The notes below the pieces were generated by a model. It saw only the letters and a list, made by a program, of their open reading frames with translations. It was not told where the DNA came from and searched no databases. From positions 1 through 37,265 of the forward strand of contig CAJTEY010000040.1 of the NCBI GenBank assembly GCA_910575775.1: DNA of 37,265 nt, given 5' to 3'. The DNA is from Lachnospiraceae bacterium (lineage in GTDB: Bacteria > Bacillota > Clostridia > Lachnospirales > Lachnospiraceae). Positions 24,905 through 33,387 of this stretch are shown here, piece after piece. Positions within the stretch are counted from its first letter, which is position 1. Every line of letters begins with the position of its first letter. The position numbers and the translations under genes were made by a program.

Positions 24905-26083
24905 TTATTGTTCTCTTAAATACGCCAGATTCTTTTTAATGAACTCACATCTCTGCGCAACACACTCCACCGAGCGGTAAGGATCCTGCGGCGTGTTGAA
25001 CACATAGTCCGTCAGCTTATCGATGGTCGTGGCGGCCACATGCATCCTGGTGTCGCTGGCCGCGTAGTAAATATATACTTCGCCGTTGTCCTTCGCGATC
25101 GCGCCGTTTGTGAAAACCACGTTTGACACATCGCCCACGCGCTCCCAGTTTCTCGGGCCGATCAGCATGCCGGACGGCTCTGCGATCACCTTGGAAGGAT
25201 CCTGTAAATCCGTCGCAAACGCGTAGATCACATAGCGCAGCCCTGCCGCCGTGTTGCGCACGCCGTGGGCAATGTGGATCCAGCCTTTGTCCGTTCGGAT
25301 CGGCGGCGCGCCCGCACCGTTCTTCGCCTCGGTGATGGTGTGGTATCTGCGGATGGACGTCATCTTCTCCTCGTCCACCACCGCATGTGTGATATCGTCG
25401 CACAGGCCAAAGCCGATGCCGCCGCCAGATCCGGTTTCGATGAAATCGTCCATGGGTCTTGTATAGAACGCATACTTACCGTCCACAAACTCCGGGTGCA
25501 GCACCACGTTTCTCTGCTGGGGCGAACGCTTCGTCACCAGATTGGGCAGTCTCTCCCAGTTCTTCAAGTCTTTCGTCCGCACGATACCTGCCGCCGCCAC
25601 AGCCGCAGACAGGTCGTTCACTGTGGTGTCCTTACTCTCGGAGCAGAACACACCGTAAATATAGCCGTCCTCATGCTTTGTCAGTCGCATGTCGTAGACG
25701 TTTGTCTCCTCCGGGCAGGTGTCCGGCAGAAGGATCGGATAATCCCAGAACCGAAAGCCGTCAATCCCGTTGTCGCTCTCCGCCACGCCGAAGAAGGATT
25801 TTCTGTCATTCCCTTCGATTCTCGCCACCAGATAATACTTTCCGTTTAATTCGATGGCACCCGAGTTCATCACCGCGTTGACGCCCAGACGCTCCATAAA
25901 ATAGGGGTTCGTCTCCGGGTTCAAGTCATACCGCCAGTGCAGCGGAATATGCTCCCTCGTCAGCACAGGATACTGATACCTGTCGTAAATGCCGTTATAA
26001 TCTTCCGATTTCACATTTTTCCGCTCGACAAGCTTATTATACTTTTCCAGTTCTACATAATACCGTTCATGCAGCATTCTCAC
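24905..26083 (-). CDS. GH130 4-O-beta-D-mannosyl-D-glucose phosphorylase (subfamily 1 type)
   Basis: 392 residues, the length usual for mannosylglucose phosphorylase (MGP). Key features are the long N-terminal helix (RYYVELEKYNKLVERKN), NPETNPYFMERLGVNAVMNSGA, ETNVYDMRLTKHEDGYIYGVFC with Asp131 as probable general acid, NVVLHPEFVDGKYAFYTRP, and GAGAPPIRTDKGWIHIAHGV for the phosphate site. MGP converts mannosyl-beta-1,4-glucose plus phosphate to mannose 1-phosphate and glucose. Its substrate is made from mannobiose by the epimerase encoded immediately upstream (26-bp gap). This gene order is the hallmark of the phosphorylase route for mannan in gut and rumen Firmicutes. Confidence 0.9.
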   Translation of the reverse strand: MRMLHERYYVELEKYNKLVERKNVKSEDYNGIYDRYQYPVLTREHIPLHWRYDLNPETNPYFMERLGVNAVMNSGAIELNGKYYLVARIEGNDRKSFFGVAESDNGIDGFRFWDYPILLPDTCPEETNVYDMRLTKHEDGYIYGVFCSESKDTTVNDLSAAVAAAGIVRTKDLKNWERLPNLVTKRSPQQRNVVLHPEFVDGKYAFYTRPMDDFIETGSGGGIGFGLCDDITHAVVDEEKMTSIRRYHTITEAKNGAGAPPIRTDKGWIHIAHGVRNTAAGLRYVIYAFATDLQDPSKVIAEPSGMLIGPRNWERVGDVSNVVFTNGAIAKDNGEVYIYYAASDTRMHVAATTIDKLTDYVFNTPQDPYRSVECVAQRCEFIKKNLAYLREQ

Positions 26084-26109
26084 TTTCTCCTCTCTTCATA
26101 TCGACTTAT

Positions 26110-27279
26110 TCAGTCAATTCCCCTTCTGATAACCTCGAGACACATCCTCCCGTTATGATACGGACACTTCCAAGGCTCCACAATCGGTTTCCCGCTCACG
26201 GACACCCCGTCCTTATTCACATCCCAGAACCACTCGGAACCGGGGCGTTTGTCAATCACATGCGCCTTGATAAACTCCCACTCGGCTCTCGCCGCCTCCA
26301 GATACTCCGTGTGCTCCGACGCAAGCTGATAGCCGTTTAAGAAGCCCACCAGCGCCTCCGCCTGCACCCACCAGATGCGGTTCTCATCCACCACACCCTT
26401 CTCGCACTCGTTGGCAAGAGACTTCCCGTCGAAGGCTGTCCGATATACTTGACCTGTTAAGTCAAGTATAATCGGCAGCATCTTCTCCGTGTATGTATCA
26501 TCCCCTAATACATCCGTTCCTCTTCTGATCAGCCACGCCGTCTCGATATCATGCCCGTAGGAATGCAGATCCAGAATCGTGTGCATCTCCCGGTCAAAAA
26601 ATACTTCCTGCCTGTGCAGCTTCGGATTGTAAATCTTCTCCGCGATGGTGTCGAGAATCCATTTCAGCCGCTCCTTCACCGCCCCGTCTCCGCTGACCCG
26701 GTAAAGCTCCGTGTACGCCTCGAACACATGGAGCAGGGTGTTCATCGTCTTATGCGCGATCACGCCGTTCTCGGAGAGCTTATCGTTCTCGATCTCCCGG
26801 AACTCCCGGTCAAAAGCTTCCTTATAGCCGATCTCATCCATACACCGCTCCTCAATGATATGAAACAGCTCCATAGCTGTCTCAAGCGCATGTTCGTCCC
26901 CCGACGCGTCATAGTAGGATGCCAGCGCGTAGATGGAAAACGCCTGGTTGTAAGTGTGTTTCGTGGTGTCCTCCGGCATGCCGTCGTAACGCACCGACCA
27001 GTACACACCGCCCTTCTCATGGTCTACGCAGTATTTCTGCATAAATTCGTATCCGTGCCGCGCCTCTGCAAGCAGCGACTCGTCCTTTAACGTCATGTAG
27101 GCGTTCGCGAAAAACCAGGTGATCCGGCTGTTTAAGATACAACCCTTCACCGCCTTCTCGTCCCGCTTCAGGTCATAATCCATGTAGCCCACATAGCCGC
27201 CGTTCGCATCGTCCCGAAGCCCCTTCCAAAAAGGAATGATGCAGTCTGTCAAATGGCTCTTGATCTCCTCCACCATCAT
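26110..27279 (-). CDS. Cellobiose/mannobiose 2-epimerase (AGE superfamily)
   Basis: 389 residues with an (alpha/alpha)6 barrel of the N-acylglucosamine 2-epimerase superfamily. Histidines expected for cellobiose 2-epimerase are present: His184 (TLLHVFEAY), His243 (YGHDIETAWL) and His375 (PYHNGRMCLEV). Aromatic residues such as ILNSRITWFFANAY and WWVQAEALVG line the pocket. The enzyme epimerises the reducing-end sugar, turning beta-1,4-mannobiose into mannosylglucose for the next enzyme of the operon. It is the first gene of the operon, behind a consensus promoter. A 10-bp inverted repeat (TATACTTGAC, 26444-26470) lies within the coding sequence. Confidence 0.92.
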   Translation of the reverse strand: MMVEEIKSHLTDCIIPFWKGLRDDANGGYVGYMDYDLKRDEKAVKGCILNSRITWFFANAYMTLKDESLLAEARHGYEFMQKYCVDHEKGGVYWSVRYDGMPEDTTKHTYNQAFSIYALASYYDASGDEHALETAMELFHIIEERCMDEIGYKEAFDREFREIENDKLSENGVIAHKTMNTLLHVFEAYTELYRVSGDGAVKERLKWILDTIAEKIYNPKLHRQEVFFDREMHTILDLHSYGHDIETAWLIRRGTDVLGDDTYTEKMLPIILDLTGQVYRTAFDGKSLANECEKGVVDENRIWWVQAEALVGFLNGYQLASEHTEYLEAARAEWEFIKAHVIDKRPGSEWFWDVNKDGVSVSGKPIVEPWKCPYHNGRMCLEVIRRGID

Positions 27280-27394
27280 AGTTCTCTACCCCCTCCTTAC
27301 TCTCTCCCCTTTACACATACCCGCATATGCATTTCGCCCGCTTCCAGCTTAATATTTAGCTAAAAACGAGCGAAATAACCTAACTGTTAATTAA

Positions 27395-27422
27395 ATTATA
27401 AAGTAAAACTCGATAATGTCAA
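27395..27422 (-). promoter_or_regulatory. Promoter of the epimerase-GH130 operon
   Basis: Perfect TTGACA (27417-27422), a 16-bp spacer and perfect TATAAT (27395-27400). The stretch TTTTACTTTATAATTT through the -10 is identical to that in the lacI promoter, and TTAATTAAC follows. This suggests shared control, probably by the LacI-type regulator. The rest of 27280-27532 is A+T-rich without a gene. Confidence 0.8.
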
Positions 27423-27532
27423 TCCACTTCCGCTTTTTTTCGTAAAAATAGCATCTTGACATAAATAAAAATTATTTTTTGTACATTATTACCATTTTAC
27501 CATAATCGACGGAGAATGCCGCATTTCAGGCA

Positions 27533-28381
27533 TTATCCTTTGACGGATCCGGCAGTCATGCCGCTATAGATCTGCTTCTGGAACAGAATAAACACGATCA
27601 GCGCCGGAAGGAGGGATATGATAACGCCCGCGCAGATCAGATTATACTTGCTTCCCAGCGGGCCAACAAACGTATACAGACAGGTCGCAACCGTGGGCAG
27701 CAGCTTCTTGTTCTGCAGATACAGGTTCGCACAGTAATACTCGTTATAAGTGCCCACGCCCTTTAAGATACACGCCGTCACGATGGCCGGACGAAGCAGG
27801 GGCAGAAGAATCTTATAGTAAATCGTAAAGTAGGACGCCCCGTCAATGATAGCCGATTCATCCAGCGACACGCTGATATTCTCGAAAAACTGGATGTAAA
27901 TATAGATGGCAATGACGTCCGTACCGCACATCATAATAATATAGCCCGGCAGGGAATTGATAAAATTCAAAGCATCCATGATCCCGTATACTGCGATCTG
28001 CATGGCGATACCCGGCAGAAGCGTTGCAAACAGGAACAGATTGCGGATCAGACCGTTTCCCGGGAACTTAAAGCGGTTCAACACATAGGCAAGCGAGGTT
28101 CCCACCAGCACCGAAGCGGTCAGCACACAGACCAGAATGACAAGAGAGTTGAAAAACGCCCTCCCCATGTTCGCCCGGTCAAATGCCTGTAAAAAATTGT
28201 CAAAATTCAGCCAGCTCTCCGGCGGCGTCATCACGTTTGTATTCTGGTACTCCGTATCCGTCTTAAAGGATGTGATCACACAGGATACAACGGGCAGTAC
28301 CGCCACGAAAGAGAAAAACACCAATGATACATATTTCACAAAGATCACCAAATAATGTCCGAATTTCTGTAATGCCGTCAT
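27533..28381 (-). CDS. Carbohydrate ABC transporter permease (MalG type)
   Basis: 282 residues, six membrane segments, with the cytoplasmic coupling loop ESAIIDGASYFTIYYKILLPLLRP (the EAA motif) and the C-terminal FILFQKQIYSGMTAGSVKG typical of MalG-like subunits. The start follows the stop of the partner permease by 0-1 bp. Together with that permease and the binding lipoprotein it forms a CUT1-family importer, here probably for beta-mannooligosaccharides. No ATPase gene is present; such systems commonly use a shared MsmK-type ATPase encoded elsewhere. Confidence 0.9.
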   Translation of the reverse strand: MTALQKFGHYLVIFVKYVSLVFFSFVAVLPVVSCVITSFKTDTEYQNTNVMTPPESWLNFDNFLQAFDRANMGRAFFNSLVILVCVLTASVLVGTSLAYVLNRFKFPGNGLIRNLFLFATLLPGIAMQIAVYGIMDALNFINSLPGYIIMMCGTDVIAIYIYIQFFENISVSLDESAIIDGASYFTIYYKILLPLLRPAIVTACILKGVGTYNEYYCANLYLQNKKLLPTVATCLYTFVGPLGSKYNLICAGVIISLLPALIVFILFQKQIYSGMTAGSVKG

Positions 28382-29383
28382 CTATCTGCCCGCCTTTCTA
28401 GCTGCGTATTTCGCAAGCTGTTTTTCACGCTTCTTCGCCGCGCCAAAGTCCTCATCCTCCGCATTGCGGAACGCATACTTGAAGAACAGTTTCTGCAGAA
28501 TCGTGGCCGCAAAGATAATCAGAAGCAGCACCACCGCCATCGCCGAGGCCAGCCCCACCTTCTGCTGGGTATGGGCGATCTCGTTCATAACCACAAAGTA
28601 CGTTCCCGTTCCGTTCGCACCGCTGGTAATGACATAAGGCGGCTCGAAGGCGCTTAAGGAACCCGTGATGGACAGGATCACATTCAGCGTTACGATCGTC
28701 TTGATGCTCGGCAGTATAATATATCGGAACTGTTCAAACCGATTGGCGCCGTCTAACATCGCCGCTTCATACAACTCGGAATCCACCGACATGATGGCGC
28801 CGATAAAGAGCACCATGTTCTGTCCGAAATACCGCCACACCGACGTGCCCACAAGGGATATATTATTAATACTCTGATCTTTCAGCCAATAAGGAAGATT
28901 GTCTAACTGAAATCCGCACCACTGGAGCACCGTGTCAAACACAAAGCCCCTGGTGTAGAAAAATTTGAAAATGAAACCGATGGCAATACCGTTGATCAGA
29001 TAAGGAAAGAACATAAATCCCTTGAAAATATTGCCACCCTTTACTTTAAAACTTAAAATCGTAGCCAGATACAGCGCCAGTACAAGCTGCACTACGGAAC
29101 CGCCCATGTAATACAGGCTCAGCTTCAGCGCACCGAAACAGTCTTTTCTGCTGAATACGCTGGCATAATTCTTCCATCCCACAAAGGTCCTTTTCCCCAC
29201 ATATTTCATCTTGTAAAAACTGAATCCAACCATCTCCCCGAACGGAAGATATGTAAATGTAAATAACAGAGCAAGCGGAATAATCATAAAGGCAATAATG
29301 ATGATAGTCTGCTGCCCTCTTCTGCTCCTCGCCCAATGCAGGAACCCTTTTTTTGTTCCCACTGTATTTGCCTGTGCCGCCAT
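28382..29383 (-). CDS. Carbohydrate ABC transporter permease (MalF type)
   Basis: 333 residues with a cytosolic N-terminal stretch, six membrane segments and the EAA coupling loop YEAAMLDGANRFEQFRYIILPSI. A positively charged C-terminal tail (KKREKQLAKYAARKAGR) is unusual but not rare. It starts after an AGGAGGG site 118 bp downstream of the binding-protein gene and abuts the second permease. It is a CUT1 importer subunit. Confidence 0.9.
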   Translation of the reverse strand: MAAQANTVGTKKGFLHWARSRRGQQTIIIIAFMIIPLALLFTFTYLPFGEMVGFSFYKMKYVGKRTFVGWKNYASVFSRKDCFGALKLSLYYMGGSVVQLVLALYLATILSFKVKGGNIFKGFMFFPYLINGIAIGFIFKFFYTRGFVFDTVLQWCGFQLDNLPYWLKDQSINNISLVGTSVWRYFGQNMVLFIGAIMSVDSELYEAAMLDGANRFEQFRYIILPSIKTIVTLNVILSITGSLSAFEPPYVITSGANGTGTYFVVMNEIAHTQQKVGLASAMAVVLLLIIFAATILQKLFFKYAFRNAEDEDFGAAKKREKQLAKYAARKAGR

Positions 29384-29404
29384 ATGCTACCCTCCTGATA
29401 GTCA

Positions 29405-29439
29405 GGGGCTGCCACCTTGATTTTCCCTGTGTCAGCCCC
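29405..29439 (-). other. Intercistronic hairpin after the binding-protein gene
   Basis: GGGGCTG and CAGCCCC arms around a 21-nt loop, without a T run, between the binding-protein stop and the first permease. Such hairpins often stabilise the upstream message or reduce read-through, giving more binding protein than permease. Confidence 0.6.
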
Positions 29440-29501
29440 GATTAACCATACAAAACTTATAACGATTTACTTATACACTTCTTTGGAATCGTTCTTCCTG
29501 C

Positions 29502-30962
29502 TTAATACAGAACTTCAACCCCGCATGCCTCCTGGGCCATATTCCACGCTGCCGTCCAGTCAGCCATAATGTCATCGTACGTCTCTGCGCCTGTAGCCGC
29601 TGCCTCAACGATTCTCTGTACCTTCGCGTCACCGCCTGCGTTGAAGGAGAGCTCGGACTCTGCGTTTAACTCGTTCATAAAATCTTCTTCGCCGGGCAGG
29701 GATGTCACATTGTTTACAACGTTTACGCCGTCAAATACGAAGGAAGTGGGAGCTGTCTTGGAAATCGGATAGCCGCCTTCCAGATCACACCAGCCGGACT
29801 CCTCTACCATCCACTTAACGAATACCATTGCCGCTGCCTTGTTGTCCTCGGATGCGTTCACATTAATACCATAGCAGTAGTCAGGACCTGCCGTCGCATA
29901 CTGCTGGCCGTTTACGGTGATCGGGAAAGGCATGTAACCGATATCGTCCGGGTTATCGCCTGCCGCCTTCATCTGCGCCACTGCCCAGGAGCCGAGCACC
30001 ATCGCACCGATCTCGCCGTTGTTTATCATAGGCTTGCATCCTTCCCAGTCTGTGGTCGTATAGTCGTCCTCGATCAGACCCTGCGCCGTCGCATCATAGA
30101 GAATCTTGTAAAGAGCATAAGGGCCGGTACCATCGCCGTGATCCTTGAAAGGCTCCGCCTCGTGGATGAATTTCTGGTTTAACCATGTCTCGTCGCCGTT
30201 TGTAATCGCGCCAAGATAGCCGTCCCATGCGCCGCCCATCGTCCAGCCTGCCGCATAGTTGGTGTAAAGCGGAATCGCATCGGTCTTGTCCTTGATTGCC
30301 TGTAACGCTGCGATAAATTCATCGGGCGTCTTGGGGAGGGTTGTCACGCCTGCGTCAGCGAACACCTTCTTATTATAAAGAACGCCCTGCGCGTTACCCA
30401 TGTAACCGATGCCGTAGCAGTTGCCTGCCGCGTCCTTCCACTGATCTGCAAAATTGATATATTCGCTCATCTCTTCCACTGTGCCGTAAGGAACAAAGTA
30501 TGTAGGAAGCTCAGCCGCATCCACTGCGGGAATGAACATCACATCTCCCCAGTCGCCGGCGGAAAGACGAAGCAGGGAGTCTTCCTGATAATCCGTGATG
30601 CCTTCGGTCTCCACCGTGATGCCCGGATATACTTCATTAAACTTAGCAATCAGATCAGGTATCGTGCCGTCCTCTTCACGGTCTGTTTTATGATGAATGA
30701 ACTTGATCGTGGTTGTCAGATCCTTGTAGTCCTCACCCAGATTGACCGATGCATAGGTGAGGCCGGATGATGCCGCAGGAGCCTCTGTCTCCTCACCGTC
30801 ATCTGACGCCTCATCTGCCACAGGCGCTTCCGTCTCTTCTGCAGCCGCACTGTCATCTGCTGCGGGTGCATCTGCCGCATCCTCGCCGGAACCGCCGCAG
30901 GCTGTCAGCGATAAAGTCATTGCAGCCGCCAAAGTGAGCGCTAACACTTTTCTCAATTTCAT
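29502..30962 (-). CDS. Extracellular solute-binding lipoprotein (CUT1, probable mannooligosaccharide)
   Basis: 486 residues with a lipoprotein signal: charged start, hydrophobic stretch and lipobox LTACGG with Cys22. An acidic Ala/Glu/Asp-rich linker (about 27-65) leads to the family-1 binding domain (TTIKFIHHKTDREEDGTIPDLIAKFNEVYPGITVE, GSWAVAQMKAAGDNPDDIGYMPFPI, EDNKAAAMVFVKWMV). It is lipid-anchored outside the cell and hands sugars to the two permeases. The substrate is inferred from the epimerase and phosphorylase operon downstream. AAGGAGG lies 11 nt before the ATG. Confidence 0.9.
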   Translation of the reverse strand: MKLRKVLALTLAAAMTLSLTACGGSGEDAADAPAADDSAAAEETEAPVADEASDDGEETEAPAASSGLTYASVNLGEDYKDLTTTIKFIHHKTDREEDGTIPDLIAKFNEVYPGITVETEGITDYQEDSLLRLSAGDWGDVMFIPAVDAAELPTYFVPYGTVEEMSEYINFADQWKDAAGNCYGIGYMGNAQGVLYNKKVFADAGVTTLPKTPDEFIAALQAIKDKTDAIPLYTNYAAGWTMGGAWDGYLGAITNGDETWLNQKFIHEAEPFKDHGDGTGPYALYKILYDATAQGLIEDDYTTTDWEGCKPMINNGEIGAMVLGSWAVAQMKAAGDNPDDIGYMPFPITVNGQQYATAGPDYCYGINVNASEDNKAAAMVFVKWMVEESGWCDLEGGYPISKTAPTSFVFDGVNVVNNVTSLPGEEDFMNELNAESELSFNAGGDAKVQRIVEAAATGAETYDDIMADWTAAWNMAQEACGVEVLY

Positions 30963-31015
30963 AATAGTCTTATCCTCCTTTTTTATGTGACTCTCTCTGA
31001 GTCGTTAGTTGTTAT

Positions 31016-31044
31016 TTAACTTAAATTAAGTATACACAAGTTAA
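31016..31044 (-). promoter_or_regulatory. Dyad operator candidate upstream of the binding-protein gene
   Basis: Outer arms TTAACTT and AAGTTAA enclose an inner near-palindrome ACTTAAATTAAGT, and a TATACT -10-like box (31030-31035) lies within. The half ACTTAAATT recurs in the lacI leader. A TTGATG -35-like box 19 bp upstream is weak. It is the likely site for the LacI or AraC protein. The remaining A+T-rich part of 30963-31328 shows no gene. Confidence 0.55.
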
Positions 31045-31328
31045 ATTATTAATCATCAATTATTATTGTGTTTTCTATACGATTCTTGCCGCTTTTGTCA
31101 CTTTCTTCCATTTGTACAATTTTATATATTTATTTTTAGCTATTTTAACAATAGATATTTTGTGTTTAGTCATTATAAACTTAAATATATAAACGGTATT
31201 AATTTATTTTACCTAATTTTGAACTAAATATAATTTCCCATTAAACTAAACTTACATGAACCAATTGGTCAGAGTCCATGCCTGTGATTTCCACGAATGG
31301 ATTCCCCTCAATCAGAAAGGATTCTTCC

Positions 31329-32240
31329 ATGACATTCCGGGAACAGTACGAAAACGCACTCACCGTCAGGACGGTAACGCCATCGGAGCGCATACCCGCC
31401 TCCTATTTTGGAGGGAGCTTTTATAAACGGCTGGAGGACTGCGCCGGTCAGATTCCCACGGTTCTTTGCGGGGGCAGCGTGAAAATCGGCGAGGCGCTCA
31501 CGCTCTCCCATTCGCCGCTGGACTGCCGGCTGCTCCTCTATACACAGGAAGGCACAGGAACGCTGCTTCTGGAAGGACAGCGTCATCCGCTGCAGGCCGG
31601 AACCCTTCTCTACCTGGACCGCCGGGAATTATCCTTCTCGCTGCTTTCCGATCTGCTTCCCTGGCATTTTATCACATTTTCGTTAGGGGGGGGGCTTTTT
31701 CCCGTGTATGAATCACTGATTTCCTTCGATCATCTACTGCTCGTACAGATCAGACGGCATTCTTCCATACCAAGGAACCTGAAACAGCTTCTGTCCGGCG
31801 AAGCCGGCGGCGAGCTGGCAGACAAGCTGCGGGATGCCGGTCTCATAACCGCCATTGTGACAGAATTGTTTGCGGAAACCTGTGCGTCGCAGACACCGGA
31901 AAAAGACACAAAAAAATACGCCCCCTATCTGCGGGAGCTGCGGCACTATATAGACAATCATCTGGAACGCCCTCTGAAGCTGGAGGATCTGGAAAAACAC
32001 TGTCATATGAGCAAGTATCGGATCTGCCGCGAGTTTTCGGCCGCTTTCGGTCTGCCGCCCATCAGATATCTGAACAAAAAGCGGCTTGAAGCCGCAGAGA
32101 ACCTGCTTCTTTCCACAGAAAAAAAAGTCCATGAAATCGCGCTGGAAACAGGCTTCGATAACACAAACCACTTCATCCATCTCTTTAAAAGAGAGTACGG
32201 CTCCACACCCCAGGTATACAGAGAGGCGCATCACAAATGA
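31329..32240 (+). CDS. AraC-family transcriptional regulator
   Basis: 303 residues from the ATG with AAAGGA 7 nt upstream. The N-terminal cupin-like domain (about 35-130; CGGSVKIGEALTLSHSPLDCRLLLYTQEGTG) binds an effector. The C-terminal two-HTH domain (about 205-303) carries RPLKLEDLEKHCHMSKYRICREFSAAFG and ETGFDNTNHFIHLFKREYGSTPQVYREAH. It is divergent from the binding-protein operon, so it probably activates mannan uptake. A run of nine G at 31686-31694 lies in the coding sequence (residues about 120-122, LGGGLF); the frame is intact here but the tract is slippage-prone. It overlaps the end of the convergent lacI gene by 10 bp. Confidence 0.9.
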   Translation: MTFREQYENALTVRTVTPSERIPASYFGGSFYKRLEDCAGQIPTVLCGGSVKIGEALTLSHSPLDCRLLLYTQEGTGTLLLEGQRHPLQAGTLLYLDRRELSFSLLSDLLPWHFITFSLGGGLFPVYESLISFDHLLLVQIRRHSSIPRNLKQLLSGEAGGELADKLRDAGLITAIVTELFAETCASQTPEKDTKKYAPYLRELRHYIDNHLERPLKLEDLEKHCHMSKYRICREFSAAFGLPPIRYLNKKRLEAAENLLLSTEKKVHEIALETGFDNTNHFIHLFKREYGSTPQVYREAHHK

Positions 32241-33265
32241 TGCGCCTCATTTACACTGTCCTTATAAACAATCCTGCCGTCCACAATCGTGACGCCCCGC
32301 CTGTAAGGCTCCCCGGAAACCTTGCGGATCAGATTTTTTACGGTCTGATTCGCCATCTCCGGCATATTGACCTCATAGGTCGTAATTCTCACATCGCACA
32401 GCCCCGGCGGCTGGTAGTTGTCATATCCCACCACGGAAATATCCTGCGGCACCCGGTAACCGCGCTGTTCCAGCTCGTTGACCAGATTGGCCGCCGCCAC
32501 ATCGTTGTTGCATACAAAGGCAGTCGGCATATCTTCCGGCAGTTTCCAGGCAAATCCTGCGTCAGACCGCCCCGTCTCCTGGTTTCTGTCATCCAGCACC
32601 CAGTCCTTCCGCACTTCCAATCCGTGTTCGCTCAAGGATTTCATATATCCGAAATAGCGGTCCGTGATGGAATCCGTATAGTGCACATTTCCCACAAAAG
32701 CGATCTTCTCATGCCCCAGGTCAAACAGATAATTGGTCATACGGTACATGCCGAGATAGCTGTTGGAAATCACCGAATCATAGACACCGTTCCGATCCAC
32801 AAAATCCAACAGGATAAACGGCAGATCCACCAGTTCCATCAGTTTTTCCATATACGGCTTCTGCAGTCTGCCTATGATGATCAGTCCTTCTGTCTTTCTC
32901 TCACTGAGAAGCCTCGGCATGACCAGATTGTCCTCATCCTCCGCCCGCAGCACTTCCAGCATGGTAAAACACCCTCTCTGCACCGCCGCAGTCGCCACCT
33001 CCTGGTATAGATTCCAGTAGAAGGATTCATATTTCGCCAGAAAACGGTCCGAGACAATCACACCGAACGTATAACTTACCGCATGCCCGGAACGCTCCCT
33101 GTATCTTGCAGAAGTGGACTTGTAGCCCATCTCCTCCGCCTTTTTCTTGATTTTGATGCGAAGTTCCTCGCTGACACCTTTCTGGTCAGAGAGCGCCTTG
33201 GATACCGTCACTGTGCTGACCCCCATCACCTTCGCAATATCCGCCATTTTAACCGCTTTTGCCAT
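32231..33265 (-). CDS. LacI-family transcriptional regulator
   Basis: 344 residues from ATG (AKAVKMADIAKV). The N-terminal HTH is KMADIAKVMGVSTVTVSKALSDQ with hinge helix, followed by a periplasmic-binding-like effector domain (TFGVIVSDRFLAKYESFY, GLIIIGRL, PTAFVCNNDVAAANLVNELEQRGYRVPQDISVVGYDNY). The recognition helix has VSTVTVSKAL as in sugar-responsive members. It is the probable repressor of the mannan genes: its promoter shares a core element with that of the epimerase operon, implying autoregulation and control of that operon. A start 19 codons upstream is less likely because its extra residues do not belong to the fold. Confidence 0.92.
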   Translation of the reverse strand: MAKAVKMADIAKVMGVSTVTVSKALSDQKGVSEELRIKIKKKAEEMGYKSTSARYRERSGHAVSYTFGVIVSDRFLAKYESFYWNLYQEVATAAVQRGCFTMLEVLRAEDEDNLVMPRLLSERKTEGLIIIGRLQKPYMEKLMELVDLPFILLDFVDRNGVYDSVISNSYLGMYRMTNYLFDLGHEKIAFVGNVHYTDSITDRYFGYMKSLSEHGLEVRKDWVLDDRNQETGRSDAGFAWKLPEDMPTAFVCNNDVAAANLVNELEQRGYRVPQDISVVGYDNYQPPGLCDVRITTYEVNMPEMANQTVKNLIRKVSGEPYRRGVTIVDGRIVYKDSVNEAHHL

Positions 33266-33353
33266 AAGTCCCCATTTCTGCACAGCTCTCGTCCCGGCCT
33301 TCCCGGGACAGCCGTCTCCCACATTTTACCTACAATTTAAGTAATTAACCAAA

Positions 33354-33381
33354 ATTATAAAGTAAAATGATTATTTGTCAA
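33354..33381 (-). promoter_or_regulatory. lacI promoter
   Basis: TTGACA (33376-33381), a 16-bp spacer and TATAAT (33354-33359). The -35 lies 7 bp from the stop of the ABC exporter gene, so read-through is possible. Downstream GGTTAATTACTTAAATT resembles the dyad before the binding-protein gene. Confidence 0.75.
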
Positions 33382-33387
33382 CCCAAT

